Shown in pieces: positions 13,966 to 14,720 of a stretch of DNA of 14,720 nt. The notes beneath the pieces are model-generated. The model searched no databases. It saw nothing but the letters and a program-made list of their open reading frames with translations, and was not told where the DNA came from. This DNA is from Chloroflexota bacterium (GTDB lineage Bacteria > Chloroflexota > Anaerolineae > Ardenticatenales > Ardenticatenaceae): NCBI GenBank assembly GCA_003520455.1, contig DOUV01001095.1, positions 1-14,720 of the forward strand. The letters are read 5' to 3'. Numbering within the stretch: the stretch's first letter is position 1; the number at the start of each line of letters is the position of its first letter. A program made the position numbers and the translations under genes.

Positions 13966-14359
13966 AATCATTCCCCAGTGGACCAGCCCCAAGACCATCC
14001 TCTACTAAGTCGTTCCCCACGAGGGCGCGATCACTGGGAGAACTGGCGAGCGACGTGGTGTGAGCATTCAATTGGCGAGTACTGCGCACCCCTGTGGTCA
14101 CGGGGGAGAACCATAACAGTGCAAACGGTAATGTCTTCAAGGCCTTACGCTCTCTACTGACATCTATCACTGTATGATCAGCGGCGCGACGAGGACCGGC
14201 GCCAGGATCCAGACGTTGACGATACGGGCTCCTCGCCCCACCCCACTCGTCATGAATTTGACAACTTGTATCCCACTCTCCCTTCCCAAGGGTCGTCAAT
14301 TATGACCGCACGCCGGTAAGCCGCGTACTCTCGAGAGTGGACGGAAACGAACACCGCGC
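13966..14359. other. 394-bp intergenic region between converging genes
   Basis: No protein or RNA family was recognised. One hairpin stands out at 14089-14106, where CCCC-T-GTG pairs with CAC-G-GGGG, including one wobble pair. It sits about 125 bp after the operon end, but has a 2-nt loop and no T-run, so a terminator role is only possible. Confidence 0.5.
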
Positions 14360-14683
14360 TTATTCCAGGTGTCCTTCCAAGAAGGTCGCGCCCAGGAAGG
14401 CTAGCCGCGTCTCGGCTTCGATACCGCGGGTCGCCCCCGCCGGCGTGACGACCGTTGCCCCTGGCCCGACGGCAAAGCGCTCTTCGTTCACAGTCATCCA
14501 CCCCGATCCATCGAGGAAGTGATACACTGCGGGCGGCATCGGGTGCACCGGAATCTTCTGACCAGCCTCCATCCCGACCAGCACGACTTTAAGCTTGTCG
14601 GTCTCCATCAAGGCTTGCGGATTGGGACCCTCGGATGAGAAGGCAACTTTCTCCCTCCAGTCGGGGTACAGAATTTGAGTCAT
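14360..14683 (-). CDS. Small cupin-fold protein with degenerate metal site
   Basis: The 107-residue protein has the single-domain cupin strand pattern: LKVVLVGMEAGQKIPVHPMPPAVYHFLDGSGWMTVN, then ERFAVGPGATVVTPAGATRGIEAETRLAFLGATF. In metal-binding cupins, motif 1 is G(x5)HxH(x3-4)E(x6)G and motif 2 contains PxxxxH. Here H47 is kept, but the second His and the Glu of motif 1 are missing, and the motif 2 His is Arg86. A catalytic metal is therefore doubtful; a binding or sensory role is more likely. ATG 14683 has AAGGAG at a 7-base distance. An in-frame GTG two codons upstream is too close to that site. The gene is convergent with the flavin operon, and its upstream neighbour lies outside the window. 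Confidence 0.8.
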   Translation of the reverse strand: MTQILYPDWREKVAFSSEGPNPQALMETDKLKVVLVGMEAGQKIPVHPMPPAVYHFLDGSGWMTVNEERFAVGPGATVVTPAGATRGIEAETRLAFLGATFLEGHLE

Positions 14684-14720
14684 CTCCACTCTCCTTAGTG
14701 ACAGGACGTACGCGGTGCGA

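Noticed and set aside
14257..14280. TTGACA on the plus strand as a promoter
   Set aside because: No -10-like hexamer occurs at 16-18 bp, and no plus-strand gene follows.

Overview
This is a GC-rich (roughly 60%) bacterial window with short intergenic gaps and several overlapping stop/start pairs. Two signs point to Chloroflexota (an Anaerolineae-like lineage), though not conclusively. The secreted esterase ends in YLPLLVR, a tail that to my knowledge recurs on exported Chloroflexota proteins. The intergenic DNA is also full of short palindromes and stem-loops. No tRNA, rRNA, CRISPR array or complete insertion sequence was seen.

Layout. Positions 81-1225 (+) hold a small HEAT-repeat protein and a hotdog-fold acyl-CoA thioesterase. 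Positions 1892-3043 (+) hold an exported alpha/beta-hydrolase. Positions 3400-7142 (-) are a two-gene operon for a xanthine-dehydrogenase-type molybdenum hydroxylase: an FAD subunit first, then a subunit fusing the two [2Fe-2S] domains to the molybdopterin domain. A 161-bp inverted-repeat (MITE-like) element lies upstream of it.

Positions 7541-10507 (-) look like a decaying corrinoid one-carbon methyltransferase cluster. It has an intact uroporphyrinogen-decarboxylase/MtaA-family gene and an intact GntR/UTRA regulator. It also has the C-terminal stump of a homocysteine S-methyltransferase and a frameshifted methyltetrahydrofolate:corrinoid methyltransferase. The last is further broken by a 102-bp tandem duplication carrying a strong hairpin. 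A near-consensus promoter still points into this region.

Positions 11141-13965 (+) are a compact four-gene cluster: a PNPOx-like split-barrel protein, a histidine phosphatase, a CTP-dependent (archaeal-type) riboflavin kinase domain fused to a HAD phosphatase, and a second split-barrel protein. Two of the three junctions are 4-base overlaps. This is the most interesting part of the window. One polypeptide seems able both to make FMN and to remove a phosphate, and its neighbours belong to a flavin-binding fold. A degenerate cupin gene on the minus strand closes the window.
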